From: Acinetobacter lanii
GTDB taxonomy: Bacteria; Pseudomonadota; Gammaproteobacteria; Pseudomonadales; Moraxellaceae
Length of the DNA stretch: 64,000 nt
NCBI RefSeq assembly: GCF_011578285.1
Contig: NZ_CP049916.1
Coordinates: 1,736,001-1,800,000 of the forward strand
Reading direction: 5' to 3'
A program made the translations under genes and the position numbers. The notes under the pieces were generated by a model. It made no database searches. It was not told the origin of the DNA and saw only the letters and a program-made list of their open reading frames with translations. This document shows positions 35,414 through 44,905 of the stretch, one piece after another. The stretch's first letter is position 1. Every line of letters starts with the position of its first letter.

Positions 35414-35701
35414 TCATCCTCCTGCAACAGGTGATAGCAGCACCAACTGCGTATTTTGCTTTAAGTGTTGTTGGCGACTGACAATGTCTTCTCCAATCGC
35501 ACAGGCACAACGTTCTATTGCAGATTGCACCTGCGGATATTGCTCAACAATCTGATTTAAAACGCTTGAAATCGGTGTATCAACGTCACACTCTACGCTC
35601 ACGTCCTGAGGTAGCTGCCGTTCAATGGCGCCATACGCTTCTATATGGATATGAATGGTGGCCCGTTGATCATGGTCTTGATCATTATTGTATAGGTTCA
35701 T
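35414..35701 (-). CDS. moaD: Molybdopterin synthase sulfur carrier subunit
   Basis: The 95-residue ubiquitin-like protein ends in the essential double glycine (LLSPVAGG) that becomes a thiocarboxylate. It sits directly between moaA and moaE with gaps of one or two bases. The N-terminus is about 15 residues longer than in E. coli MoaD. Confidence 0.92.
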   Translation of the reverse strand: MNLYNNDQDHDQRATIHIHIEAYGAIERQLPQDVSVECDVDTPISSVLNQIVEQYPQVQSAIERCACAIGEDIVSRQQHLKQNTQLVLLSPVAGG

Positions 35702-35703
35702 GC

Positions 35704-36807
35704 TTATCCTCCGATCATATGCATACTGATTTTTCTGAGATTCTTTTGAGCATGTGCTGTATGTGTTTTATGAGTTGGGACTTGTACGGATAGATTTTCC
35801 AATGCGTTTAAATGTTGAATTTCGGCATAGCCGGACTTTTTATGCCAGATATAGTCTTTTAACTGATTCAATAGATCCATTTGGATGGCAGTTTTTTGAC
35901 ATTCAGATTGATCATCAGCCCTCATTAATCGTCCAATATGTTCTTTAATGTTGAGCCCCCTGGTGGCAAACAAACAATTAAACAACTCGCCTTGTGCATT
36001 AAGTCTTAAACGATCACACGCCCCACAAAATGAATGACTGATGGTTGAAATAATACCAATGCGTTGACCATTGACTAAATATTGCCGTGCAGGATGAGCC
36101 CCCTGATCAGCGACAACATCAACCTGATAATGCTGCTGTAGTTGCTGAAGAATATCGGCTTCAGTGACGACATCTGCTTGTTGCCAATGCTGATCGCCAT
36201 CTAAGGGCATAAACTCAATGAAACGCAGTTCAACTTGTTGTTGGCGTGCCCATTGCACCAAAGGCAGAATCTGATTTTCATTTTTGCCTTTTAGCAAGAC
36301 GGTATTGATCTTGATGGGGAAGCCAGCTTTTTTAGCCGCGTCAATACCGTCCAATACAGATGGTAATGATTTTTGGGTGAGTTGCTGAAATTGCTCAGGC
36401 ACTAAACTGTCTAAACTGATATTTAAGTCATCCAAACCCGCTTGTTTTAATTCAAATGCATAATCTGCCAAATAATGTGCGTTGGTGGTCATGGAAATAC
36501 GTTTCAGTCCTTTTGAACGTAAAGCCTGTAACTGCGCAATAAAATGCACCACGCCTTGGCGCATGAGCGGCTCTCCCCCCGTAATACGGATATCTTGAAT
36601 GCCCTGTTGCACCATCAAATCACAAAATACATAGAGCTGTTCAAAACTGAGTAAATCTTGCTTGTTCATCCAGGTGGGATGCTCAGGCATACAGTACACA
36701 CATTTAAAATTACAACGATCGGTCACGGAAATGCGTAATTTACGCTTCTGCCGTCCATACTGATCTTGAAATACACTGTGCTGTTTAAATGCGTTGATAC
36801 TGTTCAT
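35704..36807 (-). CDS. moaA: GTP 3',8-cyclase
   Basis: The 367-residue radical SAM enzyme carries out the first step of molybdenum cofactor synthesis. The N-terminal cluster motif is CNFKCVYC, followed by ITGGEPLMRQG. The C-terminal cluster cysteines lie in FCGACDRLRLNAQGELFNCLF. MoaA proteins normally end in a GG tail, and this one ends MHMIGG. The ATG at 36807 is preferred over the GTG at 36834. It heads the long moa-moe-mod operon behind a sigma-54-like promoter. Confidence 0.93.
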   Translation of the reverse strand: MNSINAFKQHSVFQDQYGRQKRKLRISVTDRCNFKCVYCMPEHPTWMNKQDLLSFEQLYVFCDLMVQQGIQDIRITGGEPLMRQGVVHFIAQLQALRSKGLKRISMTTNAHYLADYAFELKQAGLDDLNISLDSLVPEQFQQLTQKSLPSVLDGIDAAKKAGFPIKINTVLLKGKNENQILPLVQWARQQQVELRFIEFMPLDGDQHWQQADVVTEADILQQLQQHYQVDVVADQGAHPARQYLVNGQRIGIISTISHSFCGACDRLRLNAQGELFNCLFATRGLNIKEHIGRLMRADDQSECQKTAIQMDLLNQLKDYIWHKKSGYAEIQHLNALENLSVQVPTHKTHTAHAQKNLRKISMHMIGG

Positions 36808-36883
36808 TGACACGTCCCATGGCGCTTTTTGCACTGAATGAATTCAAATCAAAAAATACGCCCTATTTTCATACCCTATGAAT

Positions 36884-36899
36884 TGCAATATCTGTTCCA
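36884..36899 (-). promoter_or_regulatory. Sigma-54-like promoter of the moaA operon
   Basis: Minus-strand TGGAACAGATATTGCA keeps GG and GC 12 bases apart and a perfect TTGCA, but departs from TGGCAC at two positions. It lies 77 bases before moaA. Confidence 0.6.
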
Positions 36900-37042
36900 A
36901 CTTTGTGCTTAAGTGTTGTCGTTAACAAAACAATAAAATGACTGATCCATATTTAGATGACCTATTTTCTAGATTGCTTCTATTAGGCTGAATAAGCTGT
37001 TTTATTCTCTATATCAATCGCAAAATCAGGATTTAAAAATAT

Positions 37043-37666
37043 TTATATAAAGCTGAGCTGACGATGTTGTTGTAACTCATCAAAAGAATTAATACTGTGA
37101 AAAAAAAGGGCGTTATTTTTAAACTTGGCAATTTGCATATTCATTGCGGCAAAACAGACTTTTAAACTGCGCTGTTGTTGTGCTAAATGCTTCTCTAATG
37201 TCGCAAGACTGGAGCGCTTTAGTAAGCAAAATGGAAATAGGGCTTTGCCATTCATTTCAACCACGGCGACTTCAGCCTGCGGATGGCTCTGCAACACTTG
37301 ATGCAGTCGCGATATGACTTTTTGAGGGATATAGGTCACATCACAGGGTACAAACAGCACATAGTCCGACTGCACATGCGACCAAGCGCTTTTCATGCCC
37401 ATCAAGGGCCCATAAAAACCCGCTTCATCATCTGGAAAAAATTGAATCGATGGAATGATCCGTTGATACATCGAATGATCACGGTGGCTATTGACCCACA
37501 CCTTAGCCACATGAGATTTCAGTAGTTGGTGGATTTTGATCAGTTGAATTTCATCATCAAATTTTTGTAAGAGTTTATTGATGCCATTCATACGTCGTGC
37601 TTGACCACCCGCCAAAATGACCAAGTCAGTCGTTGGATATGTCGCATCTTTATCATTGTTATTCAT
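37043..37666 (-). CDS. mobA: Molybdenum cofactor guanylyltransferase
   Basis: The 207-residue nucleotidyltransferase attaches GMP to Mo-molybdopterin to form the bis-MGD cofactor needed by NasA. It has the N-terminal LVILAGGQARRMNGINKLL with the nucleotide-binding LAGGxxxRM signature, and FVPCDVTYIP with the metal-binding aspartate. It overlaps nasA by ATGA, so enzyme and cofactor maturation are coupled. It is the last gene of the nitrate operon. Confidence 0.9.
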   Translation of the reverse strand: MNNNDKDATYPTTDLVILAGGQARRMNGINKLLQKFDDEIQLIKIHQLLKSHVAKVWVNSHRDHSMYQRIIPSIQFFPDDEAGFYGPLMGMKSAWSHVQSDYVLFVPCDVTYIPQKVISRLHQVLQSHPQAEVAVVEMNGKALFPFCLLKRSSLATLEKHLAQQQRSLKVCFAAMNMQIAKFKNNALFFHSINSFDELQQHRQLSFI

Positions 37667-40443
37667 TGCATATTCTCCATTTGACAGGCTTTAATTAAGC
37701 CCCTGATCTCAGGTAAACACGACCCACAATTCCCTCCAGCTTTTAGGCAAGTCGTGACTTGTTTTTCATGCGTGATGTTTTGCGTTTTTATGGTCTCCAT
37801 AATTTTATATTTGCCCACTTTAAAGCAGCTACACACCAGTGGTCCGTCATTGTTCCCCATTGAGATGGCTTGACCCGCCAACAAGGCTTTGCGATGCATG
37901 GCACTGAGGCGTTCACGTTTAAATAAGCTCGCCACCCAATCCCGATCGGGCAATAAAGCTTTTGGGGCAATGTATAAACTTGCAATTAGCACACCATGTT
38001 GCAAAATCACGGTGTGTGAAATCTGTGAAGATGCATCTTCTAGATTGAGCCATTCAAAGCTTTCATCCTCAAAGGGCAATAGCGTTTTAATCTGCTGGGT
38101 GCTGTGGCTAAACTTTTGACGATCTGCCAGTTCATAGCGAATCGCTTTCTCCGTCATGACTTTGATCCACCACATGCTATTTTTAATCTTTTGCGCTACA
38201 ACAGTGTCAAAGCCTTGACGAACATATAGCACACCTTGCCATTGCACATAAAACGGTTGAATCATCACAGGCGTGTGTTTAAATTCAGGCTCGCCTGAAA
38301 TTGGATCAACCACCGGATTGACCACTTTGCCAATTCGGGCATCTGAGGCCACTTGATCATTCCAATGAATCGGTGCAAATATTTGCCCACGGCGAATGTT
38401 ATCCATAACTTGTGCACGCAACACACATAAGCCCCATTTGGAACGCACTTCGACTAGCTCTGCATCTCGAATGCCATATTTCAGTGCATCTTGGGGATGA
38501 AGCTCACAATACGGTTCAGCACGATGTGTAGCCAAATTGGCAGACAATCCTGTACGGGTCATGGTATGCCACTGATCACGTATCCGCCCCGTGTTTAAAA
38601 TCAAAGGATGCTCGTTATCCACTTGATGTACAGGATCAATGGCGGTGGTAGCAATCAATCTGGCTTTGCCATTGGGGTGGCTAAATTCGCCTTGAGAAAA
38701 TAAGCGGGCTACATCACTTTCTTTCTGACCTTTCAGCCACACCGGCCATTGGATGGGGGTTAAGGCATCATATTCTGACTTAGACAGTCCTGTTAAACCG
38801 TTTAAATTAAAATAGCGAAAATGTTGCGCCTGATCTCGATCGGAAAGAGAGGTATTTCCATAAGCAGACAACTGGGCATGCTCAATAAAAATCTCATGAC
38901 TATTTTGATAGTCAAAGCCTGCGAAACCGAGTCGTTGTGCCACTTGTGAAATCGCCCACCAATCGGCTTTAGCTTGCCCCGGTGCCTGCAAAAATGCCCT
39001 TTGACGTGAAATTCGGCGTTCCGAATTGGTCACTGTTCCATCTTTTTCACCCCAACCGAGCGCGGGAAGCAGAACATCGGCATATTGCGTCGTGTCCGTA
39101 TCCAGACAAATGTCTGAGACGACCACCAATTCGCATTTGTCTAATGCACGTTTGACTTGATCCGCATCAGGGAGACTAACAACAGGATTGGTCGCCATAA
39201 TCCAAATGGCTTTAATTTTGCCACTTTCCACCGCATGAAACAGATCGACTGCTTTTAACCCAACAGTCTCTGCCATAGAGGGACTTTGCCAAAAGGATTG
39301 CACCAATTCACGATGTTTAGGATTGTCTAACTCCATATGACTCGCCAACATATTGGCGAGTCCTCCGACTTCACGCCCGCCCATGGCATTGGGTTGGCCT
39401 GTCATTGAAAATGGTGCAGCGCCCAATTTGCCAATCTTCCCAGTCAGCAAATGGCAATTGATAATACTGTTGGCTTTATCGACCCCGCGAGATGATTGAT
39501 TGACGCCCATTGAAAATAAAGTCATCACTTTTTCAGTACAGGCAAACTGTGTATAAAATTGTTGTAATTTTTCTAAAGCAATTCCCGTTCGAAGGGACAC
39601 TGCTTCGATGGACGCTTCAGATTGACTGCTTGCTAACGCCGCTTCTAAACCTTGTGTATGTTGCTCAATAAAGTCTTGATCGATATAACCATGTTGCATC
39701 AGGTACTGTAACAAGCCATTGAACAATGCCACATCTTGACCCGGTAAAATGGGAAGATGTAAATCTGCGGTTTCACAGGTACTGGTAAATCGAGGATCAA
39801 TCACCACCACAAACAGATCACGTTGTTCTTTGGCTTTCATAATCCTTTGATACAATACCGGATGACACCATGCCGTATTGGAACCGACTAAAACCACCAT
39901 GTCGGTATGTTCAAAATCTTCATAACTTGCAGGAACGAGATCTTCCCCAAATGCGCGTTTATGCGCTGCCACGGCGGAAGACATACATAAACGTGAATTG
40001 GTATCAATATTGGCGGTACCTAAATAGCCTTTAACGAATTTATTTGCTACATAATAGTCTTCGGTCAGCAGTTGACCCGAGACATAAAAAGCGATGCTGT
40101 CACGCCCATATTGATCAATACACTGTTGCAACTTATTGGCAATGCTGTCGAGCGCATCCTCCCAATTACTGCTTATACGCTGTCCTTGACGACCGAGCAT
40201 CGGTGCTAAGACACGACTTTGCAAGCCGAGGGTATCAGCAAGATTACTACCCTTGATACAGAGCTTTCCATAGTTGGCGGGATGCTCAATATCGCCTTTC
40301 ACTGAAACATGTTTTCCTGAAGCTGTAGTGATCACTTGTGCCGTGACCCCACAGCCCACCCCACAATACGGGCACGTGGTTGGTGTGGTTTTCACTTGAG
40401 TTGCAGTGGAGCTTTGCAGTTCCACAATCGGGATACTTTTCAT
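37663..40443 (-). CDS. nasA: Assimilatory nitrate reductase catalytic subunit
   Basis: The 926-residue molybdoenzyme reduces nitrate to nitrite in the cytoplasm. The N-terminal TTCPYCGVGCGVTAQV binds a 4Fe-4S cluster, the bis-MGD core follows, and a molybdopterin-dinucleotide-binding domain lies at about residues 600-720. The C-terminus adds a BFD-like 2Fe-2S domain with VCSCFKVG and GGNCGSCLPE. That form takes electrons from the NAD(P)H reductase encoded upstream at 40637. No Tat signal is present. Confidence 0.93.
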   Translation of the reverse strand: MKSIPIVELQSSTATQVKTTPTTCPYCGVGCGVTAQVITTASGKHVSVKGDIEHPANYGKLCIKGSNLADTLGLQSRVLAPMLGRQGQRISSNWEDALDSIANKLQQCIDQYGRDSIAFYVSGQLLTEDYYVANKFVKGYLGTANIDTNSRLCMSSAVAAHKRAFGEDLVPASYEDFEHTDMVVLVGSNTAWCHPVLYQRIMKAKEQRDLFVVVIDPRFTSTCETADLHLPILPGQDVALFNGLLQYLMQHGYIDQDFIEQHTQGLEAALASSQSEASIEAVSLRTGIALEKLQQFYTQFACTEKVMTLFSMGVNQSSRGVDKANSIINCHLLTGKIGKLGAAPFSMTGQPNAMGGREVGGLANMLASHMELDNPKHRELVQSFWQSPSMAETVGLKAVDLFHAVESGKIKAIWIMATNPVVSLPDADQVKRALDKCELVVVSDICLDTDTTQYADVLLPALGWGEKDGTVTNSERRISRQRAFLQAPGQAKADWWAISQVAQRLGFAGFDYQNSHEIFIEHAQLSAYGNTSLSDRDQAQHFRYFNLNGLTGLSKSEYDALTPIQWPVWLKGQKESDVARLFSQGEFSHPNGKARLIATTAIDPVHQVDNEHPLILNTGRIRDQWHTMTRTGLSANLATHRAEPYCELHPQDALKYGIRDAELVEVRSKWGLCVLRAQVMDNIRRGQIFAPIHWNDQVASDARIGKVVNPVVDPISGEPEFKHTPVMIQPFYVQWQGVLYVRQGFDTVVAQKIKNSMWWIKVMTEKAIRYELADRQKFSHSTQQIKTLLPFEDESFEWLNLEDASSQISHTVILQHGVLIASLYIAPKALLPDRDWVASLFKRERLSAMHRKALLAGQAISMGNNDGPLVCSCFKVGKYKIMETIKTQNITHEKQVTTCLKAGGNCGSCLPEIRGLIKACQMENMQ

Positions 40444-40636
40444 TGTCTGCTGAGCTCCTGTTTTGACTAAGATGATGATTTCTTCTATTTTTCAAGCCCA
40501 ATCAAAAATTCTAAATTTGAGTAAAACTTTCAATACTTAGCTAGCAGGGATGTTTTCATTTAAATCCTGCTGAAGCCTTTTTTAAAAGAAGAATCTTTGC
40601 ATGAATCAATTAACGCATTCGGAAGAGATTTTTTCA

Positions 40637-42262
40637 TTAACCCGCTTTCTTTAATGCAAAATCTTTACCAAACAGCAGTTTGTTTCGAATAGAAGAGATG
40701 GGGGTCTGATCGGCAATCAACTCTGCATACCAAGCACCATCTTCGGTATCGCCAAACAAAACCGCACCCACGACTCTATCCTGTTGAATAATGATTCGCT
40801 TATAAATCTGACGTTTTTCATCATTTAAAAGAATGTCTTCAAACGGCATGTCATTGGTATCCGTATTGATCTCTATGCTGCCTGCTGAAAATACATCACA
40901 GCCACTGACTTTTAATTGGGTCGGCACTGTCGGGGCTTTGAAGGTCAAACTGCCATGTTCAGCCAAATGCGATGCACAAATAAAGGCTTGTCCCCATAAA
41001 GGCTCAACCAAACCAAACGTTTGTCCCCGATGTTCAATACATTCACCTACAGCATAAATACTCGGGTCATAGGTTTGCATGGTGTCATTCACCAATATTC
41101 CTCGATGACAGCGTAGCCCAGCGCTTTGTGCGAGGGTAATATTCGGACGAATACCGACCGCAAAGACCACCAAATCTGCCTTTAAAACCCGACCATCGGT
41201 TAAACAAATTTGACGCACCTGTCCCGATTCACCGATTAAACATTTTGTATTGGCTTCGGTGATAATCTGAATGCCTTTGGTCTCAATTGAATGTCGCAAC
41301 ATCTGACTGGCTTTCGCATCTAACTGTCGTTCCATAATACGGTCCGTCAGATGCAGCACCGTGACGTTCATGCCACGCTGTTTAAGTCCATAGGCAGCCT
41401 CTAGTCCAAGTAAGCCCCCACCAATCACCACAGCATGTTGGTGTGATACCGCATATTCCAACATGCGGTTAACATCATTGATATCACGGAAGCTCATCGC
41501 CCCGTTTAAATCTGCACCTGGAATCGGAGGTACAAAAGGTTTAGACCCTGTCGCTAGAATTAAGCGGTCATATTCCACCACAGCGCCTTGTTCGGTGTAG
41601 ATCTGTTTTCGTGGGCGGTCAATACGTACCGCAGGATCACCTGCAATCAAACGGATGCCTTTGTCAGCGTACCAATCATGTGGGTGCAGCATAATGTCCT
41701 GTATGCTTTTTTCACCCGATAACACAGGCGACAACATAATGCGGTTGTAATTGCCCCATGGCTCTTCACCAATCACCGTAATCTCATAACGATCCGGTGC
41801 CATATCCAACAAATCTTCGAGGCAACGCATTCCTGCTAAACCATTGCCGATCAAGACCAATTTCATTTTTTCCGGACTGCTTGCGTTATTGGTGATATAG
41901 GTTTTTTGAGGTGTAGGACTGACAAAAATTTTTCCCTGTTCAATTTTACTTGGAAAGACCAATAGCTTTTGGTCTTTATCTTCTAAACAACGCCCTGTAG
42001 CCAGACTAAAATTTTGTTTATACATCGGCGATGCCACCACACGTTCACCTTGTACATCTCCCACAATACCGCGGGACATCACATAAGCTTGGCTAAAGGG
42101 ATCTTGGTTACTTAAAGCGTAAACCCGTTGTTCCTGACCCACCCGAAAAATCGCAATGTGTTGATCTTCAATCCATGCACCCACACCTGTATTGGGTGTA
42201 ATGTCATCTAAATTGCATATTTCGACCCAATCCAATTCATTCATGTCTTTTAAAATTGTCAT
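40637..42262 (-). CDS. NirD-like domain fused to FAD NAD(P)H reductase
   Basis: The 541-residue protein has an N-terminal NirD-type Rieske-fold domain (about 1-115, with RGIVGDVQGERVVASPMYKQ and no Rieske cysteines) joined to a NirB/rubredoxin-reductase-like FAD protein (about 130-541, with LVLIGNGLAGMRCLEDLL and VVIGGGLLGLEAAYGL). The fused order puts the nitrite reductase small-subunit domain on the likely electron donor of NasA. No separate nirD or nasB is present, so the protein may serve both reductases. AAGGAG precedes the ATG. Confidence 0.88.
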   Translation of the reverse strand: MTILKDMNELDWVEICNLDDITPNTGVGAWIEDQHIAIFRVGQEQRVYALSNQDPFSQAYVMSRGIVGDVQGERVVASPMYKQNFSLATGRCLEDKDQKLLVFPSKIEQGKIFVSPTPQKTYITNNASSPEKMKLVLIGNGLAGMRCLEDLLDMAPDRYEITVIGEEPWGNYNRIMLSPVLSGEKSIQDIMLHPHDWYADKGIRLIAGDPAVRIDRPRKQIYTEQGAVVEYDRLILATGSKPFVPPIPGADLNGAMSFRDINDVNRMLEYAVSHQHAVVIGGGLLGLEAAYGLKQRGMNVTVLHLTDRIMERQLDAKASQMLRHSIETKGIQIITEANTKCLIGESGQVRQICLTDGRVLKADLVVFAVGIRPNITLAQSAGLRCHRGILVNDTMQTYDPSIYAVGECIEHRGQTFGLVEPLWGQAFICASHLAEHGSLTFKAPTVPTQLKVSGCDVFSAGSIEINTDTNDMPFEDILLNDEKRQIYKRIIIQQDRVVGAVLFGDTEDGAWYAELIADQTPISSIRNKLLFGKDFALKKAG

Positions 42263-42286
42263 TTCTGTTCTCCTTGAAAGCTTCGA

Positions 42287-44833
42287 TTAGGCTTCTACCA
42301 CCGGTATACGATTGGCATTTCGTTCTGCTTCATTTTTAGGACGAATTTGTCCACGAACAGCGGTAAACTGAATATGTGGGTCCTGTTGTTGTTCCGCTTT
42401 GGCATTGATAAATGTCTTAAAGCGTTTACGCACTTCAGGGTCTTCAATGGCGGTACGCCATTCATCTTGATACGTGCCGACCACATGTTGCATACGGTGT
42501 TCCAATTCCTGTGCAATTCCGAGTGAATCATGCACAATCACATCTTTGAGATAATCGAGTCCACCTTCCATGTTGTCACGCCATACCGAGGTTCGTTGTA
42601 AACGATCAGCCGTTTGGATATAGAACATAAAGAAACGGTCGATATATTTGACCAGCGTTTGTGTATCGAGGTCTGATGCCAACAATTCTGCGTGGCGTGG
42701 TTTCATGCCTCCATTGCCGCAGACATAGAGGTTCCAGCCTTTTTCAGTGGCAATCACTCCGACATCTTTACTTTGAGCTTCTGCACATTCACGAGTACAG
42801 CCCGATACTGCCATTTTGAGTTTATGCGGTGAACGTAAGCCCTTGTAGCGATTCTCTAAATAAATGGCTAAACCGACTGAATCATCTACGCCATAACGAC
42901 ACCAGGTACTGCCGACACAAGATTTCACCGTGCGTAGAGACTTACCATAGGCATGTCCCGACTCGAAACCTGCATCGATCAGCTTTTGCCAAATTTCAGG
43001 CAGTTGATGCACTTGTGCACCAAACATATCGACACGTTGTCCACCAGTGAGTTTGGTATAAAGTCCATACGCTTTGGCGATTTGACCGATGGCGATCAGT
43101 CCATCTGGCGTGACTTCACCGCCTGCCATACGCGGCACAACCGAGTACGATCCATCTTTTTGAATATTTCCAAGGTAATAGTCATTACTGTCTTGTAGTC
43201 CTGCATGGCTCGGTTTAAGCACAAAATCATTCCAACAAGATGCCAAAATATTGGCAATCGTCGGCTTACAGATATCACAGCCGAGTCCATGACCATGTTG
43301 TTCGATCAAGTCATCAAAGGTTTTAATTTTATGGACACGAACCAAGTGATACAGCTCTTGACGTGAGTAAGCAAAGTGCTCGCAGAGATGGTTATTTACA
43401 GTGACCCCTTGGCGTTGTAATTCAGCTTTGAGTACTTGGGTGACGAGTGGTGCACAACCCCCACATGCAGTGGCTGCTTTGGTACATTTTTTTATTGCTC
43501 CCAATGAGGTTGAGCCTTCTGCAATCGCGGAGCAAATATCGGCTTTAGACACGTTGTTACATGAACAGATCGTGGCGCTCTCTGGTAACAAATCCACACC
43601 ACTGCCCCCGGCTTGGGCATGGGCTTGCTCAAAGCCCGGCATGATTAAACTTTCTGGGTTCTCAGGCAGCGCCAAGCCATTCAACATCATTTGCAACAGA
43701 TCATTGTATTCCTTGGCACACCCGACCAATACTGCACCGAGTAGCTTAGTTTTTTCTTGATCCACCACAATTTTTTTATAAACTTGTGCGGCTTCATCGG
43801 CATAAAAATAGCTCAGCGCATTCGGCGTCATGGCATGTGCATCTCCAACTGATGCCACATCCACACCCATCAGTTTCAGCTTGGTGCTCATATCGGCACC
43901 GCTAAATTCATTACATGCTTGCTCCATGACATGTTTCGCTGCAATACGTGCCATATCGTAACCTGGTGCCACTAAACCGAAAATTTTATTATCCCAAAGC
44001 GCACATTCACCAATCGCATAAATATCAGCATTCGACGTTTGGCAATAATCATTGATGACAATGCCACCCCTCTCACCGATGGCTAATCCACTTTGACGTG
44101 CTAATTCATCACGGGGGCGAATCCCTGCACTGAATAAGATAATGTCGGTTTCAAGTTCAGATCCATCAGCAAACTTCATTGCGTGTTTAGCGGATACACC
44201 ATCTTCGATAGATGCAGTGGCTTTTTGGGTATGGACATGCACGCCTAGATTTTCGATTTTGGTACGTAACACTTTACCGCCCAAATCATCAATTTGTACT
44301 GCCATTAACCGGGGGGCAAACTCCACCACATGGGTTTCAAGATTTAAATCACGCAGTGCTTTGGCTGCTTCAAGCCCCAATAAGCCTCCGCCAATCACCA
44401 CGCCTGTTTTCGCATTTAGACTGGCTTGTTTCAGTGCATCTAAATGATCAATGGTGCGGTAAACAAAACAATTTTCACGGTCATTGCCCGGAATTGGGGG
44501 AACAAAGGCATACGAACCTGTGGCTAAAATCAGTTTGTCATAGTGCAGTACATCACCCTGATCAGTGGTTACGGTTTTATTGATTTGATTAATGTGCGTT
44601 GCTTTGGTTTTTAAACGTAGATCAATACCATACGCATCGGCAAAGTCTGTACGGCACAAGGTTAAATCTTTAACAGACTTGCCATTAAAGTATTCAGTTA
44701 AATGTACACGGTCATAGGCTAAACGTGGTTCTTCTGCCAATATGGTGATCTCAACCTCATCACCAGCATGTTCCAATACTGCTTCGATAAATTTGTGACC
44801 CACCATACCGTGGCCAATCATCACAATTTTCAT
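42287..44833 (-). CDS. nirB: Assimilatory NADH nitrite reductase large subunit
   Basis: The 848-residue enzyme reduces nitrite to ammonia. From the N-terminus it has the FAD/NADH part (IGHGMVGHKFIEA, GVVIGGGLLGLEAA), a BFD 2Fe-2S domain (ATICSCNNVS and CGGCAPLV) and the sirohaem/4Fe-4S part with CVGSTWCRYG and SGCTRECAEA. It lies between narK and the NirD-reductase fusion, with gaps of 72 and 24 bases. Confidence 0.94.
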   Translation of the reverse strand: MKIVMIGHGMVGHKFIEAVLEHAGDEVEITILAEEPRLAYDRVHLTEYFNGKSVKDLTLCRTDFADAYGIDLRLKTKATHINQINKTVTTDQGDVLHYDKLILATGSYAFVPPIPGNDRENCFVYRTIDHLDALKQASLNAKTGVVIGGGLLGLEAAKALRDLNLETHVVEFAPRLMAVQIDDLGGKVLRTKIENLGVHVHTQKATASIEDGVSAKHAMKFADGSELETDIILFSAGIRPRDELARQSGLAIGERGGIVINDYCQTSNADIYAIGECALWDNKIFGLVAPGYDMARIAAKHVMEQACNEFSGADMSTKLKLMGVDVASVGDAHAMTPNALSYFYADEAAQVYKKIVVDQEKTKLLGAVLVGCAKEYNDLLQMMLNGLALPENPESLIMPGFEQAHAQAGGSGVDLLPESATICSCNNVSKADICSAIAEGSTSLGAIKKCTKAATACGGCAPLVTQVLKAELQRQGVTVNNHLCEHFAYSRQELYHLVRVHKIKTFDDLIEQHGHGLGCDICKPTIANILASCWNDFVLKPSHAGLQDSNDYYLGNIQKDGSYSVVPRMAGGEVTPDGLIAIGQIAKAYGLYTKLTGGQRVDMFGAQVHQLPEIWQKLIDAGFESGHAYGKSLRTVKSCVGSTWCRYGVDDSVGLAIYLENRYKGLRSPHKLKMAVSGCTRECAEAQSKDVGVIATEKGWNLYVCGNGGMKPRHAELLASDLDTQTLVKYIDRFFMFYIQTADRLQRTSVWRDNMEGGLDYLKDVIVHDSLGIAQELEHRMQHVVGTYQDEWRTAIEDPEVRKRFKTFINAKAEQQQDPHIQFTAVRGQIRPKNEAERNANRIPVVEA

Positions 44834-44905
44834 GGTCTTGCTCCCATCTTTTTTATTTCTGCATTTATTTGTTCAATTGATGTGTTTAAGTGTCTTTGAC
44901 ACGAC

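Noticed and set aside
43401-43760. 119-codon ORF opposite nirB
   Set aside because: Antisense shadow of the BFD region of nirB; composition reflects the nirB codons.
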